Origin: Ophioceras dolichostomum
Taxonomy: Eukaryota; Ascomycota; Sordariomycetes; Magnaporthales; Ophioceraceae
Reading direction: 5' to 3'
DNA length: 64,000 nucleotides
Assembly: GCA_003049485.1 (NCBI GenBank)
Contig: PYST01000175.1
Coordinates: 543-64,542 of the forward strand
Shown: positions 54,105-64,000 of the stretch, one piece after another
How the letters are laid out: each line of letters begins with the position of its first letter
Numbering within the stretch: position 1 is the stretch's first letter
Program-made: the position numbers and the translations under genes
The notes under the pieces: model-generated
What the model saw: the letters and a program-made list of their open reading frames with translations, nothing else
The model's database searches: none
What the model was told of the DNA's origin: nothing

Positions 54105-57100
54105 GACCTATGCCATGACAGGTCGGAAATAGCAACTCGGGAAATTTGAAGGAGCAATACAGATGAGGTGGTTTATCGTTGACGTGTACATACTCCCTTA
54201 GTACCTTCGCTCGTGTACGAGTATAGTAGCACACGAAAGCAATCTCTGGGATGATCTGATAGGTGTTGGTGAGAGTCAGGAATAGCAAGGCACGCAAAGG
54301 TCCCGCATGCATGCATGCCTGCCTTGCCTTGGCAGCGTGCTCTTACGTGCAGTGAGTTTCGGCTCGCTCACGTTTTTTTTGCAGCGTGGTAAAGTGCTGA
54401 CGGCGGCAGTCAGTCGTGGTCGAGGTCGGCCGCTGGCCGTCCATGTGCGTGCCGTAGGAAGGGATGGGATGGATGGATGGATGGAGATCGGAGCCAGCAG
54501 GCAGGCAGGCCAGGCCACAGAAATATCTACATATTTGGACCAAACAGAGTGCGTTCCTCCCCTCCCGTCTTACGACCACAGGAAAGAAAGGCACCGCATC
54601 CAGAAATCCAAATTCCAATCCACATTCCTTTCCGGGCCCAGATCTGGGCGGGTGGGTGGCGGATGGTTTGGCCTGGCCGGCCGTCTGGTCGCTCTCCTTC
54701 TTGTTCGGAGAAGCTCTCTCAAGCTTTCAAGCTCCTCTTCTCTCTCGCCCCTGAGAGACGAGCTTCTCCTCACAGAAGGGAGCTCATTCCTTCGTCCATC
54801 CCTCCTCTTTTTTTCCTTCCCTTTCTACCCCTGATCCTCCGGTCGGTGCCGACGCTCACTTCTTAAGCTACCGGCCTTCTAGCGTGTAGTAGGTACATCG
54901 ACGACTACCACCTCTGCGGTGGGCCTGCTCCCCTCGATGGAGGGCCATCTCACTCGTTAATCCGACCGAGATGGCCGGTGGCCACATTCGTGCAGAGCAG
55001 CAGTTGTTGCTGTTGTTGTGTTTGTGTGTTTGCTTTCCCAATTCTTCCCTCCTCTCGGTTTCTCGGGTGCCACTTGGTGTCGTCTCTTCCTTTCCTCAAC
55101 TCACCCACTCCGGAAGGGATATTGCGTGTCCATCACCAGTGGGAACAATCCTGGTTGAGGGAGGAACGTCGGTAGTATGGAATACATCCAATACTGGAGG
55201 CCAAAATACACGTTCGCACGTTACGTAGTACGTAGTACGTTGTATCCGTACCACGTCCCAAATGATGGTTGATAGCTTATGGTTTAGCGATACAATTTTG
55301 TACTTGGCTAGGTATCGGCAACGTGCGATTAATCCCGTTTCCCATGATCACGGGAGGTGGAAAAGTGGAGGTTACGGGGGACTGGAGATGGGAAACCACT
55401 CAGAAAGGCAATCTATCCCACCGGAATTCGACACCCCCCATCCCCTGCGCGATGTGGACGACCCGGATTCAGGTGGCTCTCTGCCAGTTAGCCTTCCCTG
55501 ATGATCCCACTTTGGACGGTGGCCTTGGACTTACTGAGCATGGATTTTCGATAGCCAACCCCGATTGCCCGAAGAGGACGAGGGGAGTGCCTGTCTCGCT
55601 GGGACCAGACGAGGAGGCCGAAAGACGATGAGTGTAGCGAGGTACCATCGCAGCTCTGTTAATTAACAAATGACGAGACTTCAAATGAGTTGATAGTCTG
55701 ATGGAGACCGAGAGCCGCACGACCGAACGTTTTCGTCCAACGCCGGCGCTGTCCCTTGTCGATGTGGTCGGGCGAGTCTGGCGGGTGTGAACTGTTGTTC
55801 GCATGGCAGAGAGTTTTAGGGAGGGGGACAGACAGTCTCTGCCATCGAAGTCCAGCAGCCGCAGCAGTGCTCTGCTCTATTCGTTGGCCGAACTAGAGGA
55901 CCTTGATAACAGGCGAGTTGCCTCTGCCACCAGGCCTGACCTGAACTGACGGGCTGTCCCGCCCCCCGTCCGTCAACTTGTCAATATCGAACAGGATGAT
56001 TGGGCCTGGTCTGCCTATTGGGGGCGACACTGGGCCGTTTGTTAGAGGCGCATCGGCTTCCGCTGTGGCTGATGCGGTTCTTGTGGTGGTGCACTATCGC
56101 GTGGTTCTGGCAGGCGTTATTGGTTCAGCGGCGCGGGTTGAAAGGCCCGTCCACTAACAAGCGAGAGGCTCTGTGCGACGATGAACCGAACCCGACTGAC
56201 CGAGAGTAGTGGATGGATGTCTAATTGTGCTGCCAGTCCTGTTCACGGATTTCCGACCAGAGCTGGAGATCAACGTTGAACCAAAAAAGACCAATGCATC
56301 TGGGGGAAATTGCGCGAGGATGCTGAAGGAGTGAAGCATCGCGGACGTGTCATCCTCTTCGTATTCCAACAGCTACAGGCACCGTGGGCAAGAGCACGCC
56401 GCTCGCCAGACTGCCATCGCTCGTTCGTCTGTGTTGCAGATAAGTTGTTCAGTCAGCTACCTACTATAAAGTAGCCAGCTGGCGACTGCTAGCCTTCGAA
56501 GGATCCAGAGACCAAGAAACGTGAAGACGTGGTCCCTGTTCGGAATAGATCGTGTCGTCATGTTAATCAACCTGATCTCCCATTGTCTTGTGCTTATTTC
56601 CACATGTCTTTCCACATTGGGAGAGCTTCGGAACCCATCATGGGGTTGATTCCCGCATCGCTGGATGTCTGCTGTGCTATGGTGGTCGGTGAAGTTGCGT
56701 CCGACCTCCGAAGAGGTTTTCCACCAGCGAAAAGAAAAGAAAAAAAATCGGTCGCGTCGTATTGGTGGTTGGCGCTCACCTGAAACATGAAACGCACGAC
56801 GACGGGCTTCTCGGCCAGTCAGGAGGGCCAGCGCTTCCCCGATTCGGAAAGCTGGCTTTGTTCGTATTGCCCTTTTTGTTGATCTTCTCTCTTTTCGACC
56901 ACAAGCCAGAAAGAAGTGAAGAGGTCCTAAAAATAAGAAACAGGCGCCAAGAAAGACAGTCGCCGCACCAGGCCATCACGAACCTCCGGATATGGTCTGC
57001 GCCGTCGATCACTTGCAAGCCACATCTCAGTGATTGCTTGGTTGATGAGATGCGCAAGCCTCGCCGCCGCTTCGTTTTTCGCTCCCGCCTCTCGTAAAAA

Positions 57101-60100
57101 GGTCGGGACGGCAGCAGGCAGGGAGCCTGCTGGGATGACCTAACGAGCTAACATCACACCAGAGGGAAGTGGAACGGCAAAGAAACAACAGAGGTCTCGC
57201 TGTTTTTTTCGCGGTCCTCAGGCCTCAATTCCTTCTCCGCGACTGCACCCGCCCCTCGCCAGGCTCTCCCTGTGGACCTGACCAAGCCTGTTGCGTTAGC
57301 AAGATCTGCTGAATTCAGAAGTCTGGCCCGTCAGCCCCCCTGCTATTTGTGGAGTCGCTCTTCGATCGATGTCGGCAAGGAGATCCCGCCGCCGTCGAGC
57401 ATTACGTGGAGCGGCTGGAGGGAGGAGAAGAAGAGAGAGCAGTGGCTAGGGAGGCGAACCAGCGGCACCGGAGAACGAAGAACACGAACTTCTTCCCCCA
57501 CTGGCATGGGGACTCTCGATCCACAACCAGGGGAAGTTGTTCGATTGCCCTGCAAGTCGACTGCGAATGTGCAAAAAAGGTGACTTGACTCTTCACACTG
57601 CAAGCACGGCATCCGCACTCCAACAGCTTTGGAGCCTTAGAAATCCTGTCAAGTCGTGCCTCTTGTCTCCTTTTCCTCCCCCCTTCTGTCTCTCTCTCCG
57701 TGCCTCTTCGATAGGTACGATACGAAGGTACTTGGTTTACCAACAACAAGAAGAATCTGGGCAGGAGCACTGGGCTCTGCCCGAACTCTTGATTTCTCTT
57801 CTCTTTTTTTTCTTTATTTTTTGGTACCTTGCTGGGCCGCAGACGCAAATCATCCGAGACGCACCCCAAAAGCATGTGTGGTCAGGGATCGGGCGGCCGG
57901 GATTATTGGGCGGGAAGGAGCGGCGAGGGGAGGGAGGAGAGCGCCAGGGAGGTGAAAGCAAGCAGCCAAGAACAAGACCGAACGAACCGGGATTCGATCT
58001 GGCGGGCCCCTGGCTTGCCCGAAAAGGACTGGCCGTCAGTGGCCGACTCACAGTTGGAGAGCGGTACCTGCATTAGTGCGGGCCGATGAAGTGGGATGGG
58101 TGGCTGAGCAGTACGCTCCGGGAGTTTCCATCAAGCAAGCAGGTGTGATTCTCCCTGTTTCACATTGGATGTCTCTCCCTGCGGTGGAAGGGAGAAAAAA
58201 GGGCTAGCATCGAATCGGATCGAATGGAGGTCATTCATCAGTGGTTCGCATACAAACTTGTAGGACTTCTTTGTCAAGAAAACCGGGAGAACGATGGGCT
58301 GTGAAGAATGAAAGAATATCTGTCACAATGCTGTGGTGAAAGAAAGCCCTGCAAGGTCTCGGCGACCCATCTCTTTCATCTCGGTATCCCGATCAATAGA
58401 CCCTCGCTTCTGTGTCTTCATTCTTTTTTAGGCCATTTTTGATGTCATGGCTCTTGATCTATTCGAACTGTGATCTCGGTTCAAGGTACGAAATATACAC
58501 ATCCACTCACCAATTACCGCTGTGAACTGTGCGTACCTTGCGTGGGCGTGGGTAAGTCGAGAAGAAGCGCCTGCCTACAACATTGGTCGTTTGGGGCTGC
58601 TTGGGCTGCTTGGGGCTGCTTTGGTAGGTCATCGAGACCAGTGGTTCTAGGAGCCAGTACCGTTCAAATCTAACGGCTGGCGTACCGCCCAGCCATGCTA
58701 TGCTGCTATGTTCCCCTCTATCCGCCAGCTCCGCACAGTAAGTGAGGGAGGAATGGGCTGCAAAGAACGGCGTATTCCGCTCGTACTACTAAGCTGAGCG
58801 ATGCTATTCTTTGCCTCGACAATTTCGTTTCTGCCGGCTGAACTTTTCTGGCGGGTGCTCAGCATGCAAAGCTGATCCGTTTGTTGCGCATCCCATATTA
58901 TAGGTCTTCTTAGATAGGTACCTACCTATCCATCATATGGTACGGCAGCCGTCGAATGTCAATGAGCTCTTTTGGATTTCGTGCTCCCACACAGACAGAT
59001 GTTAAGACGATGGATGCCATTTTCGATCAATGATAGGAGCAAAAAAGGTACTTCCTATGTACCAATTGTCAAGCCAAGCAGCGTTTGCCGTCGTTCTTCC
59101 CGCCGCTTGGCCTCGCCCAGTTCTTGATGTTCCTGCTGCTGGTTCCTGGAGCCGGTGCCGCAACCCCTGGAATAGACGGCCAGGGGCTTGGTGGGGTCAT
59201 TGGTGGGTCTGAGACGGCCTCACCCCTTCACCCCTGGAAGCTCGCTGGTGGCATGTCAGCCAATCCCTGGCAGCAGAAGCCAAAAGAATGTCGGAGCCGC
59301 GCGCTCCACAGTCAGGTACCTTTGACCACATCCAGTTCGCTGCTTAACCACAACAGGTCTAGCACTGCCTGAGGTTTTTGGTGCATCGAGCGTTCGATAG
59401 GGCTTGGGCCTCCCAAACCAGCTGTCTGGACAGCTCAGGTGCTCAGTTCGTGCTGTTTTGCTGGACGCCTCTTTGTCTGACAATCTTGGCCGGTTCTTGA
59501 CTGAAACTGTGAAGGGAGCAAGAGAGAGAGGAAAAGCAAACCGATCCGGTATGATAGGATCAAAGCACGGCCACGGCACCCGTCACTGCTGTTTTGCCGA
59601 ATCGACCTGAAAAAACGCGGGTGTGCGTGCCGTTGCAGCATGCAGCTCCTGCAGCCGCAGTGCGGCGGCCTAGGGGACACACGGATCGACAGGACGAACA
59701 GGAAGGACAGGACAGGACAGGAAGGACAGGACGAAGCCAACTAACTGGCACAGCAGAGCAGCCAGAAAGACGAAAGGTACATGGTACAAATGGTCTATCA
59801 GGGTGACTGACTTGCCCACCAGCTTTTTGCTCGGTCGAATCCTGGTATGCGGCGGGCTATGCCCCAAACTGGCCAAGGGCAGAACGAGCATGACCCTGCA
59901 AGAAACAAAGGGAGAGAAGACGATGGCCCCTCTTTTGCTAGACCACCACCGACCCAGCCAGCAAGTGGCTACGACTCCTGTAGTAAGTACATGGATTGTG
60001 GGTGTGGATGGCCGAGCGGACGATCAAAGGCGAGCCGGCTGGCCAAAAACACCCCGGCCCTTGTCTCTTTGAGCAAGAAAGCCCACCGCCACCCCCGGGT

Positions 60101-60256
60101 CCCCCTCCAAAGTCCCTCCTCTCCTTTGTCTGGCTGGGTGTGACCACTGGCCAAGGGCCAAGCATCACTCACACACCACTGGTCAGTGTGTGGTCACCCT
60201 CCTTGTCTCTTCACTTACACGCCCGGTGGCCGGTCTTTTGTCCATTGTGCCCTCCG

Positions 60257-60262
60257 TATATA
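60257..60262 (+). promoter_or_regulatory. TATATA box upstream of the CFEM-mucin gene
   Basis: TATATA in CCGTATATAGG lies about 390 bp upstream of the start codon at 60650. Between the two the sequence is strongly C/T-rich, as in highly expressed fungal genes with long leaders. Confidence 0.45.
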
Positions 60263-60649
60263 GGTCTCGGCCGGCCGCCCTCGATGACCTCGTCTTCCCT
60301 CCTCTTCCCTCTCTCATGCTTTTGCACCACAACCTTCGTTTTTCCTACTGTGTATCTTTTCTTTCCTTCCTCTCCATATCCAGTTCGCTTCTTCAAAAGA
60401 GTGTAAAGTCATTCGCTTCCTTTACATCTCGGACCAACCCGTTCTCCACAAGGATATAATATCTTGTTTCTTTCCCACATCTACAAACATCCAGACACTC
60501 GCTATAGCTCTGCAGCAGCTTATCACCGCCAACCAACGCTACATATTCATACCACACACTCGCTCCTCTCTTGAGTAGAGACGCCTGTTCTTTCCCCGGA
60601 GGTTATACATATCGAGAGAAAAGCAAACAACAAAAGATCAACACACACC

Positions 60650-62594
60650 ATGAAGTCCATCACCATCCTCGCCCTCGTGGCTGGAGCCCAGGCTACCGTA
60701 AGTTTACCCCCTTTTCGCCCTCCTGCCGTGCCCATCCGGATCGACCACCGCACGAACGTGACCAAACATGACCACGTGAGACTAACTCCGAGGACAGTTC
60801 CGTGGTGCCGGCTCGTTCAACTGCCCGACCAACACCGACAACCAGTGTGATGACAGGCAGTCGAGCGGCTTCGACTGGTCCGATGCCCCGGTCGGCGTGG
60901 TTAAGAAGTATGGCAGGTTCGACCTGAACGGCTGGACTTGCGAGGACGGCGGTAAGCGTGACCGTCTGGGTCGCCGTACTGGTGGCAAGCACCTCAGCGG
61001 TAACTGCGGCTCCACCAAGCAGCAGAGCCCGTCGTTCGGCTGCGGCAGCGATTTCTCGCTGAACAGCTTCCACCTGTCGACTGAGTTCGACTGCGACCTG
61101 GAGTTCCACTACGACATGCCCGACGGCTCGAGCTGCAAGCACCGCTCGCCCTGCAGCAAGGGAGGCAACACGGTCAAGAACTCGCAGTGCGGTGGCGCCA
61201 GGAACGTCACCATCGTCTACCCGACCGGCCAGAAGAACAAGCCCAAGCCGTCCTGCAGCGTGACGGTCACCAGCATCGACTTCGACTGCTCCACCCGCAC
61301 CAAGTCCACCAAGACCAAGTCTACCAAGACGACGCCCGCCACCACGCCCGCAACCAGCACTCCCGCCACGACCACCAGCAGCAAGCCCGAGGTCAGCACA
61401 ACCCCGACGACGCCCGCGGAGACCACCCCGACCACTCCGGCTACCACCCCGACTACCCCGGCCACCACCCCGACTACCCCGGCCACCACCCCGACTACCC
61501 CGGCTACCACTCCCAGCGACAGCTCTGAGACCAAGCCCGTCGAGAGCACTCCCTCCACGCCGGCGACCACCCCCACGACTCCTGTCACCACTCCCGGCGA
61601 GAGTACCACCACGGAGATCACCTCGTCGATCATCACCACCGAGTACGTGACCACGTCCACCGTGTTCACCACCTCGGTCAGCACCATCATCAGCTGCTCC
61701 TCGAACGTGCCCAACTGCCCGGGCTCCTCGTCTACGGCCATCGTGACCGTGACCATCCCCGTGTCCACAACCATCTGCCCCGTCACCGAGACCCAGACCG
61801 TGCCGGTCACCAAGACCCACACCAAGCCGATCGAGGAGACCACCTCCAACAAGCCCATCGGCAGCACCACCGTCCCCACCACCACCACCACCTCGCAGGC
61901 CCCCATCGAGACCCTCCCCTGCCCAGACGTCGTCCCGTCCTGCCTGAACACCTGGCTCTTCACCCTGCAGCACTGCCAGGACAACACCGACTCGTCGTGC
62001 TACTGCCCGGACGCCGACTTCGTCAAGAACGTGTTCGACTGCATCTACGCGCACGGCGCCTCGGACGAGATCATCGAGGAGTCCATCGAGTACTTCCAGG
62101 GCATCTGCGCCAAGCACGCGCCGTCCAACCCGGCCATCATCACGGGCCCCACCTGCACCTCGTACCTGACCGTGACCAAGACCGCGGCCGCCGTGACCGT
62201 GCCCGTCGTCACCGTCGTCGTGAGCGCCACCACCGTCGTGCCCTGCACCGACTCGGCCGGCGCCGTCATCACCGGCTCCAGCTCGACCGTCGTGATCAAC
62301 ACGTCGGTGACGGTCCCCAAGGTCGACTTCACCACCACGGGCACCGGCTCCGACGTTGTGCTCGTCCCCGGCACCGCCACCGTCCCGCCCGTCGCCACCA
62401 ACCCCGGCTCGGGCTACTCCGCCACCAAGCCGGCCGCCACCACCGGCGGCGCCGCGGCCACGGGCACCGGCGCCGTCAAGCCGGGCTCCAGCTCGGGCGT
62501 GCCCGTCGTCGTCAACGCCGGCGGCCGCGTCCAGCTCGGCGCTGCTGCTGGCTTCGCCGGCCTGGTGGGCATGGTCGTTGCTGCTGCTCTGTGA
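60650..62594 (+). CDS. secreted Thr/Pro-rich CFEM GPI-anchored protein
   Basis: Exon 1 (60650-60697) encodes the signal peptide MKSITILALVAGAQAT; a 100-nt intron (GTAAGT, GACTAAC branch, GACAG) leads to exon 2 (60798-62594), 614 residues in all. The N-terminal cysteine-rich domain (FNCPTNTDNQCDD, FDLNGWTCEDGG, DLEFHYDMPDGSSCKHRSPC, NSQCGGARNVTIVYP, ending SIDFDC) is a module common in Sordariomycete surface proteins, and a KRD/GRR pair could be a Kex2 site. Then come Thr/Pro mucin repeats, a CFEM-type domain (LPCPDVVPSCLNTWLF, SSCYCPDADFVKNVFDCIYA, FQGICAKHAP) and Ser/Thr-rich linkers. The C-terminal GAAAGFAGLVGMVVAAAL is a GPI signal. Location: wall or plasma membrane. Function is not established; adhesion, host contact or haem binding are candidates. 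Confidence 0.92.
61422..61512 (+). repeat. 21-bp Thr/Pro-coding repeats
   Basis: About four near-identical copies of ACCACCCCGACTACCCCGGCY encode TTPTTPA repeats in the mucin-like part. Copy number is likely to vary between strains. Confidence 0.9.
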
Positions 62595-63531
62595 GCGGCA
62601 ACCTAGCGAGAGGGGGACGATGATGATGAAACGGAGGAGGAGGAAGTGCAAGGCCTGTAATAACACCATCTGTACTCGGCAAACCTTTCCTAAATCTCTT
62701 TTTTCTTTTGTCTGCTTTTTTTTCTCTTTCGATTTTTCCCCCTCTGTGGGTCTGTCTCGCAATCCAGACGAGCGACCAAAACATCTCGCGCGCGCACACC
62801 TCGCAAAGAAGCCAACCAAGCATCCATCTATAAAAAACCATCTCATTCTTACGATCCTTGACGAAGACGAAAAGGCGGCATATACACACGGGATGTGTGT
62901 TGGGTCTTGGCGTACATATTATCTGCTTTTCCATTTTTTCCTCACTACTTTTGGCACTCATCGCAAGCCTGGAGCAGACTTGTTTTGCTTCTAGCCCTTC
63001 TCTAGACTACTACCTAGTACCTACCTACCTAAGGTGGTAGGTGGTAGGTACTACCTAGGTACCTAATACATACGCACTTTCTAATCTGCAAGTTTCGCCT
63101 TCCAGGTTTCATCTCGTTATCTCTCATCCTTCCTCTCCTCAAAAAAGTAGGTGTGTACTAGAGACTCCAGCAGCTCAAACCATTCTTTGTGTGTGGTGCA
63201 ACTAAAGCTAGGTACCTCTTCTGCCAAGTATGGGGGAGGAATGGGGAAAGGGAGAAAGATATATGTGTGCGGCCTCGTGAAGTCGCTGTGGAAGTCGTAG
63301 AAGAAAAGGATCGAACTACAGCTGCTGGGGGGAGGGTACAGGCGGAAGGACGGGACGGGACTGTTTACCAAAGTGTCGACCAATGCTGCTGCTGAAGTTG
63401 AACGAAGGGTGATGACGGCGACCGCCACCCTTGCCGATCTTGACAACAGTGTCAGTGCCACCGCTGCTGCCACTGCTTCTGCTGCCGCCGCCTGTGAACG
63501 CTCCTTTGAGCGCCTTGCTGAAGTGGCCCCC
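62595..63531. other. intergenic with inverted TACCTA/TAGGTA cluster
   Basis: 3' flank of the CFEM-mucin gene. At 63010-63066 alternating ACCTACCTACC, GGTGGTAGGTGGTAGGTA and CTACCTAGGTACCTA words form a perfect-looking inverted repeat able to fold into a hairpin. Frames here are unsupported. Confidence 0.5.
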
Positions 63532-63843
63532 CTAAGAGCTACGGCGAAGCTGCTTGCTGCTGCTGTTAGAGTTGGAGCCCGCCGCCGCCTGCTGCAGCTG
63601 CCGCTGGCGGGCCAGCTGCTGCTGGAGGACCAGCTGCTCAATACAACCCGCCGCCGGCTGCTGCTGCTGCTGCTGGCGGGCTAGCTGCTCAAGATCGCGC
63701 CGGAACTGCTCGACCATCTGCAGGGTCATCACGCGCTGCAGCGGGAGAGACGGCTCGGCTTGCTCGGGCGGCGTCGGGAGGTAGCCGCGTCGGAACTCCG
63801 AGGTGAGGATGCCCTCGCTCATGGACGCTCCGGCCTTGAGGAC
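63532..63843 (-). CDS. C-terminal exon of a Gln-rich protein, partial
   Basis: The minus strand from an acceptor (TTCACAG, with CTGAC branch word upstream) reads VLKAGASMSEGILTSEFRRG, then LPTPPEQAEPSLPLQRVMTL and QMVEQFRRDLEQLARQQQQQ, and ends in Gln/Ser/Asn-rich sequence, 104 codons to the stop. The first half looks like conserved coding sequence with an amphipathic helix; the rest is low complexity. Upstream exons would lie between 63850 and the window edge or beyond it. Family not recognised. Confidence 0.45.
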   Translation of the reverse strand, partial: VLKAGASMSEGILTSEFRRGYLPTPPEQAEPSLPLQRVMTLQMVEQFRRDLEQLARQQQQQQPAAGCIEQLVLQQQLARQRQLQQAAAGSNSNSSSKQLRRSS

Positions 63844-64000
63844 CTGTGAATATGAAGAATGTTGGGCGTTGGTCAGCCTTGTGGGTCTGGTCTGGGTGGT
63901 TGTTTTGGGTCGAGTCTGGAGAAGCATGCCCGTTCGCGAATGATCAACGTGAAGGGAGAGTTTGCACGCCATGATGTTGTAGCTGCTGTGATCTTCCTTA

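Larger units (their letters stand above)
51516..60649. other. 9.1-kb region with no supported gene
   Basis: Both strands and all frames were read. Frames reach only 60-180 codons, overlap one another, and no domain or good splice chain was recognised. Simple repeats are present: (GGTA)n near 51832 and 53901, (GA)n at 54072-54101, (GGAT)n near 54466-54485, (GGACA)n near 59698-59731, and a GTACGTAGTACGTAGTACGT block near 55216-55236. Several 100-200-nt C/T-rich tracts look like leaders (around 57640-57810 and 60290-60480). Non-coding RNA genes cannot be excluded by eye. Confidence 0.5.

Noticed and set aside
54307..54834. 175-codon plus-strand frame in the gene-free region
   Set aside because: Made of simple repeats and C/T-rich leader sequence; no recognisable domain or codon bias.
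58655..58680. CCGTT-loop-AACGG hairpin resembling a tRNA arm
   Set aside because: Loop does not fit the T-loop consensus and no cloverleaf surrounds it.
60693..62846. 717-codon Gly/Arg/Asp-rich minus-strand frame
   Set aside because: Antisense shadow of the Thr/Pro/Val-rich CFEM-mucin gene; composition is the complement of ACC/GTC codons.
1..64000. CRISPR arrays, bacterial operons, rRNA genes
   Set aside because: Sequence is eukaryotic with spliceosomal introns; no spacer-repeat arrays or rRNA-like blocks were seen.

Overview
The window is nuclear DNA of a filamentous ascomycete, most likely Sordariomycetes and perhaps Sordariales/Chaetomiaceae-like (inference from intron style, GC-rich coding sequence and intergenic TACCTAGGTA/GGTA-type repeats; no species can be named). 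Introns are short with GTATGT/GTAAGT/GTACGT donors, CTAAC/CTGAC-like branch sites and YAG acceptors, and I used these to build the gene models.

Left part (0-24.6 kb): a thaumatin-like protein, a small ankyrin protein, a transposon-scarred stretch (a FluG/DUF3435-like fragment cut by an LTR, then a 5'-truncated Ty1/copia 3' end with a complete TGTTG...CAACA LTR), and the most interesting locus, a 5.8-kb gene at 8161-13922 for a 1,881-residue NOD-like receptor. It has a RelA/SpoT-like nucleotidyltransferase domain, a NACHT NTPase and 21 high-identity WD40 repeats. After about 2 kb of unassigned sequence come an SRPK-type kinase, divergently paired with the Pol III subunit gene RPC11, then MED31 convergent with RPC11, a second protein kinase, a frameshifted aminoglycoside-phosphotransferase-like kinase, an uncharacterised gene that also needs frame corrections, and a small CFEM/GPI cell-surface protein.

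Middle (28-51.5 kb): a 1,483-residue zf-C3H1 (ZFC3H1/Red1-like) nuclear RNA-surveillance protein, divergent from a 2,494-residue class II myosin heavy chain, then an uncharacterised three-exon gene with an apparent 1-nt deletion, an Arg/Asp/His-rich hypothetical protein, and VMS1 (ribosome quality-control peptidyl-tRNA hydrolase).

Right part (51.5-64 kb): about 9.1 kb without a credible gene, then a secreted Thr/Pro-rich CFEM mucin-like GPI protein, and the C-terminal exon of a Gln-rich protein running off the right edge.

The housekeeping genes (RPC11, MED31, VMS1, myosin II, zf-C3H1) form a conserved backbone. The accessory content (NLR, kinase and APH-like genes, TE relics) is concentrated between 4 and 24 kb. 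At least five single-base frame problems at three loci, mostly in or beside short homopolymer runs, mean that assembly error must be excluded before any gene is called a pseudogene.
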